A stretch of 64,000 bases of DNA from Gammaproteobacteria bacterium (GTDB lineage Bacteria > Pseudomonadota > Gammaproteobacteria > Pseudomonadales > Pseudohongiellaceae): contig JAHEGE010000001.1 of NCBI GenBank assembly GCA_024639905.1, positions 310,001 to 374,000 of the forward strand, in the 5' to 3' direction. Under the pieces are notes generated by a model. It was not told the DNA's origin, did not search any database, and saw only the letters and a program-made list of their open reading frames with translations. The position numbers were made by a program, and so were the translations under genes. Positions 36,015-45,085 of the stretch are shown here, piece by piece (position 1 is the stretch's first letter; every line of letters begins with the position of its first letter).

Positions 36015-38018
36015 ATGTTGGATCAGGTGAACACTAAATACGAATCGCCTCAGTCAGACGAGCCGGAATCGACGTTAAATAAGCCGGTTTTCTTTATCTC
36101 CGCCGGTCTTATCATCCTCGTCTGTCTCTATGGCGCGCTATTTAGCGCGCACGCCTCGCAACTTTTCTCCGACCTGCAAAACTGGCTTCTCACGAATATG
36201 GGCTGGCTCTATATGGGCTCTGTTGCGGGTTTCTTCCTGCTCGTCCTCTACCTTGCCTTTAGTCGTTTCGCTCACTTGAAGCTCGGCGCAGATGACTCCG
36301 AGCCCGAGTACGGTTATGGCAGCTGGTTCGCAATGCTTTTTAGTGCCGGCATGGGCATCGGCCTGCTGTTCTTCGGCGTGTCCGAGCCTATGACGCATTT
36401 TCTGTCACCGCCGGTTGGGGATGGCGGCACGATTGATGCGGCGCGCAATGCGATGCAGGCGACGTTCTTCCACTGGGGGCTGCATGCCTGGGCTATTTAC
36501 ATCATCATCGGCCTCTCACTCGCCTATTTTGCCTTCCGTCATGACTTGCCGCTAACGCTGCGCTCAGCGCTGTATCCGCTCATCGGCGACCGCATCTACG
36601 GCCGCCTCGGTGATGCGGTGGACATCTTCGCCATACTCGGCACGATGTTCGGCGTCGCCACCTCACTCGGTATTGGCGTGATGCAGGTGAATGCGGGACT
36701 CAATTATCTGTTCGGTCTCCCCGTTTCGATTACTGTGCAAGTCGTCTTGATTGGTGCAATAACCTGCGCGGCCACGGTGTCGGTAGTGGCGGGGCTAGAT
36801 GCGGGCATTCGGCGATTGAGCGAGCTGAATCTGCTGCTCGCTGTTTTACTCCTGCTGTTCGTACTCATCGCAGGCCCAACCGTCGTGCTGCTCAGCAGCT
36901 TCATCCAAAATATCGGTATGTATCTCTCGGGCTTCGTCGATATGACGTTCAGACTCTATGCCTACGAGCCAAACGACTGGATCGGTAACTGGACGCTTTT
37001 CTACTGGGCATGGTGGGTGTCGTGGTCGCCATTCGTTGGCATGTTCATCGCGCGCATTTCACGCGGGCGCACCATACGAGAATTTATTCTAGGCGTATTA
37101 CTCGTGCCGTCTGGCTTCACGTTCCTTTGGTTTACGGTGTTCGGCAACAGTGGGCTGTGGCTGGAGATGCACGCTGCTGGAATAGGACTTGCAACGGCGG
37201 TAGAGACCAATATGCCGACGGCGATCTTCGTGCTGCTCGAACAGCTGCCGTTTACCACGATCACCTCGGCATTGGCGACAATGCTGATCGTGACGTTTTT
37301 CGTCACCTCCTCGGATTCCGGTTCTTTGGTCATCGATATCATTAGCTCCGGTGGAGCTGAGAATCCGCCGGTTTGGCAACGCATATTCTGGGCGCTGTCA
37401 GAGGGTGCCGTTGCAGCGACGCTACTGTTAGCTGGCGGCCTTGCTGCTTTGCAAACGGCCGCGATCACCAGCGCGCTGCCGCTCATCATCGTGATGCTGC
37501 TGGTCTGTTACGGCCTCATGAAAGCCTTGAATGCCGAGCCATCGGTGCGTGGCGTGCGCCCTATAGCGACCTCTAGCGTGCCGGTTGCGGCTGCGGGTTC
37601 GAAGGCATGGCAGCTGCGTTTGAAAGCGATGCTCGGGCGCTTCCGCGAAGGTGAGGCGCAAGACTATCTGGCGACGACCGCGCGGCAGGCGATGGAAGAG
37701 GTGCTCGCGCAGCTCACCACTCAGAATATTTTGCAGGCGGGTATCGAAGAGGATGAAAACCTCATTCGCCTGACGGCGGGACAGGGTGAGGAATTCGATT
37801 TTCTCTACGAGATTAAGCTGCGCGAGTATTCGCTGCCCTCGGTTGCCTTCCCGGAGCTGCCGACTAAAAAATCAGAGAGAAATTACTGGCGCGCCGAGGT
37901 GACTCTACTCGAAGGCGCGCAGCAATATGACGTGGCGGGCTATTCAAAAGAAGAGCTGATGAGCGACATACTCACCCAGTTCGAGAACCACCTGCACCTG
38001 TTGCACACAGATATTTAA
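36015..38018 (+). CDS. BCCT-family betaine/choline/carnitine transporter
   Basis: A 667-residue sodium- or proton-coupled carrier with 12 membrane segments. Signature segments are present: GMGIGLLFFGVSEPM, then FFHWGLHAWAIY and the tryptophan-rich TM8 region WTLFYWAWWVSWSPFVGMFI followed by ARISRGRTIREF. A long cytoplasmic C-terminal domain (about 150 residues) follows, as in BetT-type choline transporters. A GTG 12 bases upstream is an alternative start. Together with the quaternary-amine-binding protein at the left edge of the window it points to osmoprotectant uptake, as expected in saline habitats. The stop overlaps the convergent kinase-like gene. Confidence 0.9.
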   Translation: MLDQVNTKYESPQSDEPESTLNKPVFFISAGLIILVCLYGALFSAHASQLFSDLQNWLLTNMGWLYMGSVAGFFLLVLYLAFSRFAHLKLGADDSEPEYGYGSWFAMLFSAGMGIGLLFFGVSEPMTHFLSPPVGDGGTIDAARNAMQATFFHWGLHAWAIYIIIGLSLAYFAFRHDLPLTLRSALYPLIGDRIYGRLGDAVDIFAILGTMFGVATSLGIGVMQVNAGLNYLFGLPVSITVQVVLIGAITCAATVSVVAGLDAGIRRLSELNLLLAVLLLLFVLIAGPTVVLLSSFIQNIGMYLSGFVDMTFRLYAYEPNDWIGNWTLFYWAWWVSWSPFVGMFIARISRGRTIREFILGVLLVPSGFTFLWFTVFGNSGLWLEMHAAGIGLATAVETNMPTAIFVLLEQLPFTTITSALATMLIVTFFVTSSDSGSLVIDIISSGGAENPPVWQRIFWALSEGAVAATLLLAGGLAALQTAAITSALPLIIVMLLVCYGLMKALNAEPSVRGVRPIATSSVPVAAAGSKAWQLRLKAMLGRFREGEAQDYLATTARQAMEEVLAQLTTQNILQAGIEEDENLIRLTAGQGEEFDFLYEIKLREYSLPSVAFPELPTKKSERNYWRAEVTLLEGAQQYDVAGYSKEELMSDILTQFENHLHLLHTDI

Positions 38019-38431
38019 GCGGCCTGCTTGGCTGCAATCGCCTCGAGTATGGCCTTGATGTCGTAGTTCCAGTCAGCGATGCGCAGGTCGAAGTTCGTGG
38101 GCCATTCGAAAAGCGCATTAGTGTCTTCGAAACGGCTTTCGTCGATGGTGTCGAGCCAGATAGTGAAGTCGGCATTGAACGCCGCGCGCGTAACGGTGGT
38201 TGGGGCGACAAAGTCACACAAGGCAATTTGTCCCTGAGCCACTATGTCGTCGGCGAATTCAGACATTCGCCGCGCTTGGCGTAGGCGGCCTTCCTCAGAA
38301 AAATCCCAATCGTCGGCCTGCTTGCGCACTTCGTCGGCATTCAGCCACGTGCAGTGCGTTAATTTCGCATGTAGCTGCTCGGCGAGTGTTGTTTTGCCTG
38401 CGCCGGGTAAACCCATCACCAGTATTTTCAT
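38015..38431 (-). CDS. Small P-loop kinase (adenylylsulfate-kinase-like)
   Basis: A 138-residue protein with a Walker A motif at its N-terminus (MGLPGAGKTTLAEQL), then NADEVRKQADDWDFSEEGR and a LCDFVAPTTVTRAAF segment. These resemble APS kinase (CysC), although the protein is shorter than typical CysC (about 200 residues) and lacks a C-terminal part. Whether it phosphorylates adenylylsulfate or another small molecule is uncertain. A link to the sulfotransferase two genes away, through PAPS supply, is possible but speculative. Confidence 0.7.
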   Translation of the reverse strand: MKILVMGLPGAGKTTLAEQLHAKLTHCTWLNADEVRKQADDWDFSEEGRLRQARRMSEFADDIVAQGQIALCDFVAPTTVTRAAFNADFTIWLDTIDESRFEDTNALFEWPTNFDLRIADWNYDIKAILEAIAAKQAA

Positions 38432-38515
38432 TCGCGTGCTCTCTTTGATTGCTTCGCTTTGCGGTTCACGGTTCTGAGAATAGCAGAACGGATTGCCGGT
38501 TCAAACGAGGAACGG

Positions 38516-39190
38516 CTAGAAGAATGTGGATATCTGCTCCAGCGCTTTCTTCGCTTTTGCCGCGCTCGGCACCTGCGCCTGCTCGGCGGCGTGGCCCACT
38601 ACTAAGAGTAGGAAAGGGCGCTCGGTAGTGGGGCGCTGGAGAATGTCGCTGAGGAACTGCATCGGACTCGGCGTGTGGGTTAGGGTGGCAAGCCCCGCCG
38701 CATGCAGTGCATTGATGAGGAAGCCGGTGGCTATGCCAACCGACTCCGGCATGTAGTAGTTCTTGCGTTTGTTGCCCGCGTTATCCTGGCCTTTGCGTTC
38801 GATGAAAATGGCGATGAGCCAAGGTGCCACTTCGAGGAAGGATTTGTTGGCGTCGGTGCCTAACGGCTTCAGGTCATTTAGCCATTCAGCGCCCGCCTTG
38901 CCGTCGTAGAAGGCGCGCTCTTCAGTTTCTGCAGCAAGACGAATCTGTCGCTTCTTATCGGGATCGGTCACACAGACGAAATGCCAAGGCTGATGGTTGG
39001 CGCCACTTGGAGCCGTGCCCGCTGCGCGGATCGCGGTTTCGATCACTTCCTTTGGCACCGGCGTGTCGGCGAAATCCCTCACGCTGTGGCGGCGTTGGAT
39101 GAAGCGAAGATAGTCGTAGCATCGGCTCAAGCTCTCCTCATCAGAGAGCTGTGAACGGTCTGGAAGGTCCATGGGGGTGTAATCTGCCAT
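38516..39190 (-). CDS. Nitroreductase-fold flavoprotein, iodotyrosine-deiodinase-like
   Basis: A 224-residue FMN enzyme. The FMN-binding segments RRHSVRDF and RAAGTAPSGANHQPWHFV are clear. The following lid region, with Glu and Tyr in EERAFYDG and a Lys in WLNDLKPLG, matches the substrate-closing helix of iodotyrosine deiodinases (IYD) rather than ordinary nitroreductases. In human IYD, from memory, the corresponding Glu, Tyr and Lys hold the zwitterion of iodotyrosine. The strong ribosome-binding site AGGAGAAGG lies just before the ATG, inside the 3' end of glcB. The two genes overlap by 50 bp. Confidence 0.82.
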   Translation of the reverse strand: MADYTPMDLPDRSQLSDEESLSRCYDYLRFIQRRHSVRDFADTPVPKEVIETAIRAAGTAPSGANHQPWHFVCVTDPDKKRQIRLAAETEERAFYDGKAGAEWLNDLKPLGTDANKSFLEVAPWLIAIFIERKGQDNAGNKRKNYYMPESVGIATGFLINALHAAGLATLTHTPSPMQFLSDILQRPTTERPFLLLVVGHAAEQAQVPSAAKAKKALEQISTFF

Positions 39191-41336
39191 CGCCTTCTCC
39201 TGTTAAGTTACGCTTATACTCCTTGCGATAGGAGTGTAGCAGAGGCTCGGTGTAGCCGTTAGGTAGTGAGGCGTTATCGAAGATGAGGGCCTTGGCGGCG
39301 GCGAACCCAATACTTTGGTCAAAGCTCGCGGCCATGGGGCTATACACGGGATCGGCCGCGTTCTGCGCATCGACGACGCGTGCCATGCGCTGCATTATCT
39401 TTAGCACCTGAGAGTCATCGGTAATACCGTGGCGTAGCCAATTCGCCACGTGTACTGCAGAAATCCTTAGTGTTGCTCTGTCTTCCATGAGACCTACATC
39501 ATGGATGTCAGGCACCTTCGAGCAGCCAATGCCCGCCTCGACCCAGCGTACAACATAGCCAAGAATTCCCTGAATGTTGTTTTCCAGTTCACGCTCAATC
39601 TCAGTGGCGCTCAATGCAGTGCTTTGCGTCAGTAGAGGAATGGTGAGCAAGTCGGAGAGTGGTGCAGATGGGCGCGCGAGTATCGCCTCTTGCGCCTCAT
39701 CTACGTTCACAGCGTGGTAATGCAAGGCATGCAGCACGGCGGCAGTGGGCGAGGGTACCCACGCGGTGGTCGCGCCGGCACGTGGATGAGCGATCTTCGC
39801 TGTCATCATCGCGGCCATCTCGTCGGGCATGGCCCACATGCCCTTGCCGATTTGTGCGCGGCCGCGTAGGCCGCAGGCTAAGCCTATTTCCACGTTGCGT
39901 CTCTCATAGGCTTGGATCCACTCGCGCTCTTTGATGTCGGCCTTGGGTGGAAAGGCTCCCGCTCGCATGCTGGTAAAAATCTCGTCGCCTGTGCGATCTA
40001 AGAAGCCCGTATTAATGAAAACGAGGCGTTCGCGAGCAGCGCTTATACACTGTTTGAGGTTCGCCGAGGTGCGGCGCTCTTCGTCCATAATGCCGAGCTT
40101 TAACGTGTTGACAGGTAAATGGGTTAAGCGCTCTACGCAGGCGAACAGCTCGCAGGTGAAGGCAACTTCCTCGGGGCCATGCAACTTCGGTTTAACGATA
40201 TAAACGCTGCCGGTTGAGCTGTTTGCATAGCCGTTGGAGCTATTGAGATCGATCGAGCCGATGAGCGCGGTGAGGACTGCATCTAGGATGTGTTCTGGGG
40301 CTTCGTTACCCGCGGCGTCGTGCGCGAGTTCAGTGGTCATCAACAGGCCTACGTTGCGATTGAACAGCAACGAGCGCCCCGAGAGAGAGAAAGCCTGACC
40401 CTGCGGATCGAGGTATTCGCGATCCGAATTGAGGCTGCGCGTCAGCTGTGTGCCGGCCTTATCGAAATGTGCACTGAGCGTGCCGGTCATCAGCCCGAGC
40501 CAGTTTCGATATACGTCTAGTTTGTCTTCGGCATCTACCGCGGCAACCGAATCTTCACAGTCCATGATCGTCGTAAGCGCGGCCTCTAGGATGACGTCAT
40601 CGATGCCCGCGCAATCGTCGAGGCCGATCTTGCCTTGCCTGTCGATGACGAGTTCGATGTGCAGTCCGTGATGCCTTAGCAACAGCGCGCTGGGGTCGTT
40701 AGACTCGCCGCGATATCCTGCAAATTGACTTGGCGTGATGAGCGTCGTGTCATTGCCGTTTGTTAGCCGTGCCACCAGCCCTTCGTCTACGCGATAGGCG
40801 ACAACCTGCGAGTGAGAAGCATCGATTAGAGGCGTTGCTGAGTCGAGGAAGTCGCGAGCGTACGCGATGACCTTCGCACCTCGTGCTGGGTCGTAGCCCG
40901 GCAGGCGGGCTTTTGTAGGGTCGTCGGTAATGACGTCACTACCGTAAAGCGCATCGAACAGGCTACCCCAGCGGGCATTCGCTGCATTGAGCGCAAACCG
41001 TGCGTTCTTTAAGGGTACAACGAGCTGGGGGCCAGCGAGGCTTGCGACTTCGGCATCAACCCCGTCTGTGGTGATGGCGAAGTCGTCGCAGTCGGGTGCG
41101 AGATACCCGATCTCCCGGAGGAACGATTCGTAGGCGCTCTGATCGAAATCGGGGTTGCCTAAATACCAGTCATCGATCTGAGCTTGAAGCTGCGCGCGCT
41201 TAGCAAGATGACTGGCTGTAGGGGCCGCAAAGGTATCGATCAGTGAGTCGAATTCCCGAAAGAAAGTCTCGCCGCTTAGCGCCGTCAGCGGCAGAACATC
41301 GTCTTCAATAAAGCGGCGCAAATCGGGGTGAATCAT
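39141..41336 (-). CDS. glcB: Malate synthase G
   Basis: A 731-residue enzyme that joins acetyl-CoA and glyoxylate to form malate in the glyoxylate bypass. Readable regions: the N-terminal clasp (1-90), the inserted alpha/beta domain (about 135-260) with TPSQFAGYRG and HHGLHIEL, the barrel with TTIMDCEDSVAAVDAEDK and FINTGFLDRTGDEIFTSM, and the C-terminal domain with the late GIGCSKVPDIHDVGLMEDRATLR. The last 20 or so residues read into the next gene, so the C-terminus is slightly longer than usual. It lies 55 bp after aceA on the same strand. Confidence 0.94.
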   Translation of the reverse strand: MIHPDLRRFIEDDVLPLTALSGETFFREFDSLIDTFAAPTASHLAKRAQLQAQIDDWYLGNPDFDQSAYESFLREIGYLAPDCDDFAITTDGVDAEVASLAGPQLVVPLKNARFALNAANARWGSLFDALYGSDVITDDPTKARLPGYDPARGAKVIAYARDFLDSATPLIDASHSQVVAYRVDEGLVARLTNGNDTTLITPSQFAGYRGESNDPSALLLRHHGLHIELVIDRQGKIGLDDCAGIDDVILEAALTTIMDCEDSVAAVDAEDKLDVYRNWLGLMTGTLSAHFDKAGTQLTRSLNSDREYLDPQGQAFSLSGRSLLFNRNVGLLMTTELAHDAAGNEAPEHILDAVLTALIGSIDLNSSNGYANSSTGSVYIVKPKLHGPEEVAFTCELFACVERLTHLPVNTLKLGIMDEERRTSANLKQCISAARERLVFINTGFLDRTGDEIFTSMRAGAFPPKADIKEREWIQAYERRNVEIGLACGLRGRAQIGKGMWAMPDEMAAMMTAKIAHPRAGATTAWVPSPTAAVLHALHYHAVNVDEAQEAILARPSAPLSDLLTIPLLTQSTALSATEIERELENNIQGILGYVVRWVEAGIGCSKVPDIHDVGLMEDRATLRISAVHVANWLRHGITDDSQVLKIMQRMARVVDAQNAADPVYSPMAASFDQSIGFAAAKALIFDNASLPNGYTEPLLHSYRKEYKRNLTGEGDGRLHPHGPSRPFTAL

Positions 41337-41391
41337 CGTCGATCCTTGTTCCTTGTCGTCATGTTAAGGCTATCCGAATTGCACGGGATTG

Positions 41392-42990
41392 CTAGCCAAA
41401 TTGGTTCATCGTGTTGTCTTTGCCGCCAGCCTTAAGCGCCGCTTCACCCGAGAAATAACTCTTGTGGTCGTCGCCCATGTTGGAGCCTGCCATGTCTTGG
41501 TGTTTCACACAGGCTAGCTGCTCGCGAATTTCCCTGCGTTGCACGCCCGCTACATAGGCTAGCATGCCTTCGTCGCCGAAGTAGCCCTTGGCGAGGTTGT
41601 CTGTGCTCAGCGCAGCTGTGTGATAAGTCGGCAGCGTGATGAGGTGATGGAAGACGCCTGCTTCGCGGGCAGCATCGCGCTGGAAACTGCGCACGCGATC
41701 GTCTGCGGCTTGCGCGAGCTCGCTGTCATCATAGCCAGCAGCCATGAGGTTGGCGCGCTCATAAGCGGTCAAGTCTCGACCTTCCTCTTCCCAGGCGTCG
41801 AACACCTGCTGACGGAAGTTGAGCGTCCAGTTGAAAGACGGGCTGTTGTTATAGACAAGCTTCGCATTCGGCACGCGCTCGCGGATACGGCTGACCATAC
41901 CGCCAATCTGAGCAACGCTAGGCGTCGACGTTTCGATCCATAGCAAGTCCGCGCCGTTTTCGAGCGAGGTGATGCAGTCGAGCACGCAGCGGTCTTCGCC
42001 GGTGTTGTCGCGGAACTTAAACAAACCATTGGGCAGCGTTGTGGTGCGTTGTAGCTTGCCTGCGATCTTAAGTGCGATATCGCCATGCTCGAGTGTCGTC
42101 GCATCGGTAACGGGATCCAGTTCAAGGAAGCGATTGTACTGATCGCCGATATCACCATCCTGCGTGCTCGTGGCAATTTTCTGCGTAAGTCCTGCACCTA
42201 GCGAATCTGTTCTCGCCACGATCACACCGTCTTCTACGCCCAGCTCGAGGAACGCGTAGCGCACCGCGCGAATCTTCGCGAGGAACTCTTCATGGGGGAC
42301 GGTAACCTTGCCGTCCTGGTGGCCGCATTGCTTTGCATCGGACACCTGATTTTCCAATTGTATTGCGCAGGCGCCGGCTTCGATCATGCGCTTAGCGAGT
42401 AGGTAGGTCGCCTCTTCATTGCCGAATCCGGCATCGATATCGGCGATGATCGGGACGATGTGCGTCTGGTAGTTATTGATCTCGTTTTGGATGCGCTGGG
42501 CGGCGACGCTGTCGCCAGCCTCTCTGGCGCTGTCGAGCTGCGTGAACAGATGACCCAGCTCGCGCGCGTCGGCCTGTCGTAGGAAGGTGTAGATTTCTTC
42601 GATGAGGTCGGGAACCGACGTCTTTTCATGCATCGATTGATCGGGAAGCGGACCAAATTCCGAGCGCAGTGCGGCGATCATCCAGCCCGAAAGGTACAAA
42701 TAGCGCTTATCTGTCGTGCCATGGTGTTTCTTAATGGCGATCATCTTCTGCTGGGCTATAAAACCGTGCCAGCAGCCGAGAGACTGTGTGTAGTTGCCCG
42801 CATCGAGGTCGTAGTCATCCATATCTTTACGCATGATCGCTGCGGTGTAACGGGCAATATCGAGGCCGGTCTTGAACTGGTTCTGCGCACGCATGCGCGC
42901 GGCGTATTCCGGATTAATTGCCGCCCAGGGCTGCCCTGCGGCGTGCTTGAGATCGTTAAGGCGGGCGATATCGTCGTTATAAGCTGTCAT
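41392..42990 (-). CDS. aceA: Isocitrate lyase
   Basis: A 532-residue enzyme that splits isocitrate into succinate and glyoxylate. The catalytic loop is AKQCGH (Cys 222), followed by GHQDGKVTVP. The length and the Gln in place of the second Lys of the E. coli KKCGH motif place it in the larger Pseudomonas-type group. Further conserved segments are IPIIADIDAGFGNEEATY, WIETSTPSVAQIG and LVYNNSPSFNW. It is the second gene of a cluster that begins with a 99-residue protein and continues into glcB. Confidence 0.95.
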   Translation of the reverse strand: MTAYNDDIARLNDLKHAAGQPWAAINPEYAARMRAQNQFKTGLDIARYTAAIMRKDMDDYDLDAGNYTQSLGCWHGFIAQQKMIAIKKHHGTTDKRYLYLSGWMIAALRSEFGPLPDQSMHEKTSVPDLIEEIYTFLRQADARELGHLFTQLDSAREAGDSVAAQRIQNEINNYQTHIVPIIADIDAGFGNEEATYLLAKRMIEAGACAIQLENQVSDAKQCGHQDGKVTVPHEEFLAKIRAVRYAFLELGVEDGVIVARTDSLGAGLTQKIATSTQDGDIGDQYNRFLELDPVTDATTLEHGDIALKIAGKLQRTTTLPNGLFKFRDNTGEDRCVLDCITSLENGADLLWIETSTPSVAQIGGMVSRIRERVPNAKLVYNNSPSFNWTLNFRQQVFDAWEEEGRDLTAYERANLMAAGYDDSELAQAADDRVRSFQRDAAREAGVFHHLITLPTYHTAALSTDNLAKGYFGDEGMLAYVAGVQRREIREQLACVKHQDMAGSNMGDDHKSYFSGEAALKAGGKDNTMNQFG

Positions 42991-43028
42991 GGTTATTTCC
43001 GTTCTGTTATTGAATGTGTGTGATTGCG

Positions 43029-43328
43029 TTAGGCGAAATGCAGCTCAACGTTATGGCCGTGCGCCGACAGCGCAATAAGAGAAGGACACTCGCGGTCGCC
43101 CCCAAACTCGACGAAGCTGCTCGGGTTGTGGAGCCCTACACAGCGGCCAGAGCTTAAGTGTGCAATTAGACGGTCAAAGTAAACACGGTACTGCGCGACG
43201 TCGCGGTGCGAACCTTCGTGCAGAGGAAACTGAGCGTCGAGGAAATCTTGAAAGCGGCTGTTTGACTCGGAAGTCATGGCGGCGTCAATAGTCTCGGAGT
43301 GACTTGCGTGTGTTAAATGATTCATCAT
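43029..43328 (-). CDS. Small protein homologous to an internal domain of malate synthase G
   Basis: A 99-residue protein encoded 38 bp before aceA on the same strand. Residues 24-95 align almost without gaps to residues 160-229 of the GlcB in this window: DFLD...PL...SH..V..YRV, then PS.F, G....PS, and HG...EL. I count about 24 identities over some 68 positions by hand. That part of GlcB is the alpha/beta domain inserted in the barrel, and the small protein has none of the catalytic barrel residues. The start may be the internal Met 18 (43277), where the homology begins. The role is unknown; regulation of the bypass enzymes is a guess. Confidence 0.7.
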   Translation of the reverse strand: MMNHLTHASHSETIDAAMTSESNSRFQDFLDAQFPLHEGSHRDVAQYRVYFDRLIAHLSSGRCVGLHNPSSFVEFGGDRECPSLIALSAHGHNVELHFA

Positions 43329-43455
43329 TGGCCCCGGTGGCGTCTCGCGCCTGTCAGTGTGAGCGATGTGAGCAACAGTGTTAATTTCATTCCGTGCCTG
43401 ATTCCTCGAGCACGGGAAGCAGTGTAGGCGATAAATCCTGTGAACTTGACAATAA

Positions 43456-43499
43456 AAATTTCACACTGTAAATTTCACAAATAGCTGTGAAATTTCACA
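43456..43499. promoter_or_regulatory. Repeated TTTCACA operator between aceA cluster and regulator
   Basis: AAATTTCACA occurs three times in the same direction (43456-43465, 43470-43479, 43490-43499). The last copy is half of a perfect 14-base palindrome, TGTGAAATTTCACA (43486-43499). The repeats lie 18 to 61 bases before the regulator's ATG at 43517, and the gene for the aceA-cluster protein starts on the other side. This is a likely binding site of the divergently encoded RamB/ScfR-type regulator. Confidence 0.65.
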
Positions 43500-43516
43500 A
43501 CCCTGAGGCGACAATA

Positions 43517-45085
43517 ATGAAAGCAGGCACTCATTCGCTAGTGCGCAAGGCCCACTTCCTGGGCGCGAAGATAAAGAAACTGCGTAAGGATAACGGCCTG
43601 ACGCTGGATGACCTGTCGGTTCGCTGTGTGCAACGCGATGCCGAGTCGGCTCCCTCTGTCTCGTATTTGTCGATGATCGAGAACGGTAAACGCGTGCCGT
43701 CCGAGGACATGCTAGAAGTGATTGCGAGCGTATTCGAGAAAGAGCTGCATTGGTTCTACGACGAGCAGGTCGAAGGAGACGCGGTTGTTGCGCCGAAGCG
43801 CAAGGCGGGGGGCATCGCGGGCGTGGCGCTAGAGCCCAGCTTCCTGTTCTCCAAAGATCACCTCCAAATAGCGATTCCGGAACTCCTTTCTCAGGGAGGA
43901 ATCAGCGGCCGGCAATTCGGCCACCTATTGATTCGCGCGCATCAAGAGCACCACCAAAATCGGTTCCCTGACCTCGAGAAGGCGGCCGAGGAGATAGGCA
44001 AGAAGCGTATGCCACTCAGTGTCGAAGACTTACTCGCCATCTGTAAACAGCTTGGGCTGAAGATTAAGTGGTTCGATCGCGCGCCTGAAATTATCGCTGA
44101 CCCCGACGATACGGGTTTCAAGACGCTGATGCGCTCCTTCTTCGAAGCACCGGGCACGCTGTACATGAACGAGCGGTTGAAAGAGCATCCGGCGCGCCTA
44201 AAATATGATCTGGCAACCCACATTGGCCACACGGTTTTACATGGCCGCGATGGCCTGCGTAGTGTGTCGGCGGTGGGGGGGAATACCTTCGATGCTAAGT
44301 CTTGGAGCAATCAGTCCCATACCGTCGATTCGAAAGATATTCTGCACGCATGGCGTGATTTCGAATGCAGTTTCTTCGCCGGCGCCTTACTGTGCCCCAA
44401 GGTGCCTAGTCGTCAGTTTCTAAGTCGTAATGCCTATTCTCTAAGCAGCGCGAAACTGCTTGATGTCACCACAGCGGTATTAATGCGCCGGATGACAGCG
44501 GTTTCGCCTTACCCGCACTGGCATTACTTCGATGCGTACCCACCGGGAAAGCTGCGCGCCGTGTATCGAGGCAATGGTATTCCGCTGCCGTGGGGCAACC
44601 TAAAAGCGATGAATGACCCGTGTCAAAATTGGTCGGTGTTCAACATGCTAGGGAGCAAGTCGGACGCTCCTGCTGCACAGTTGTCGGTGCTAAAAAACGG
44701 CGACGATGCGCGGCTTTACAGCTGCGAGTCGGTTAGAGTCCGCGATGCTGCGAGTAACCATCATGTGGTTTGTGCAGGCATCGATCTGGGCCCGGCGTTA
44801 GAAGCCCAGGGCGTCAACCCTGAAGAAATCATTGCTGACATATTCGCTGCCTGCCAAGCAGGGGGTGGCTCAGCTAACGTTCCTGCCAGCGCGGCGAAGT
44901 CCATCCGCAGTGTGGCAAACATCCTTAATATCGAATGGGTTGGGCGCGGTTTAGAGCGTGAGGCGACTATTATTTGCCCCCGCAGTGCTAATTGCCCGCG
45001 CGACCCGTGCTGCGTGACGAAGCCGAAGAAGAACCGGCCAATAACTGAGGATATTCGGCGAGCGATTGTCGCAGGCGACGCCTAG
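43517..45085 (+). CDS. XRE-family regulator with DUF2083 domain (RamB/ScfR-like)
   Basis: A 522-residue transcription factor. The N-terminal helix-turn-helix reads FLGAKIKKLRKDNGLTLDD and SVSYLSMIENGKRVPSEDML. A middle ImmA/IrrE-like domain follows, with a degenerate motif in ATHIGHTVLHG, then the DUF2083 C-terminal domain with the cysteine cluster CPRSANCPRDPCC. RamB of Corynebacterium and ScfR-type proteins control acetate and short-chain fatty-acid genes, including aceA, and this gene is divergent from aceA. I take the ATG at 43517, preceded by GAGG, because the earlier GTG (43487) lies inside the operator palindrome. Confidence 0.85.
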   Translation: MKAGTHSLVRKAHFLGAKIKKLRKDNGLTLDDLSVRCVQRDAESAPSVSYLSMIENGKRVPSEDMLEVIASVFEKELHWFYDEQVEGDAVVAPKRKAGGIAGVALEPSFLFSKDHLQIAIPELLSQGGISGRQFGHLLIRAHQEHHQNRFPDLEKAAEEIGKKRMPLSVEDLLAICKQLGLKIKWFDRAPEIIADPDDTGFKTLMRSFFEAPGTLYMNERLKEHPARLKYDLATHIGHTVLHGRDGLRSVSAVGGNTFDAKSWSNQSHTVDSKDILHAWRDFECSFFAGALLCPKVPSRQFLSRNAYSLSSAKLLDVTTAVLMRRMTAVSPYPHWHYFDAYPPGKLRAVYRGNGIPLPWGNLKAMNDPCQNWSVFNMLGSKSDAPAAQLSVLKNGDDARLYSCESVRVRDAASNHHVVCAGIDLGPALEAQGVNPEEIIADIFAACQAGGGSANVPASAAKSIRSVANILNIEWVGRGLEREATIICPRSANCPRDPCCVTKPKKNRPITEDIRRAIVAGDA

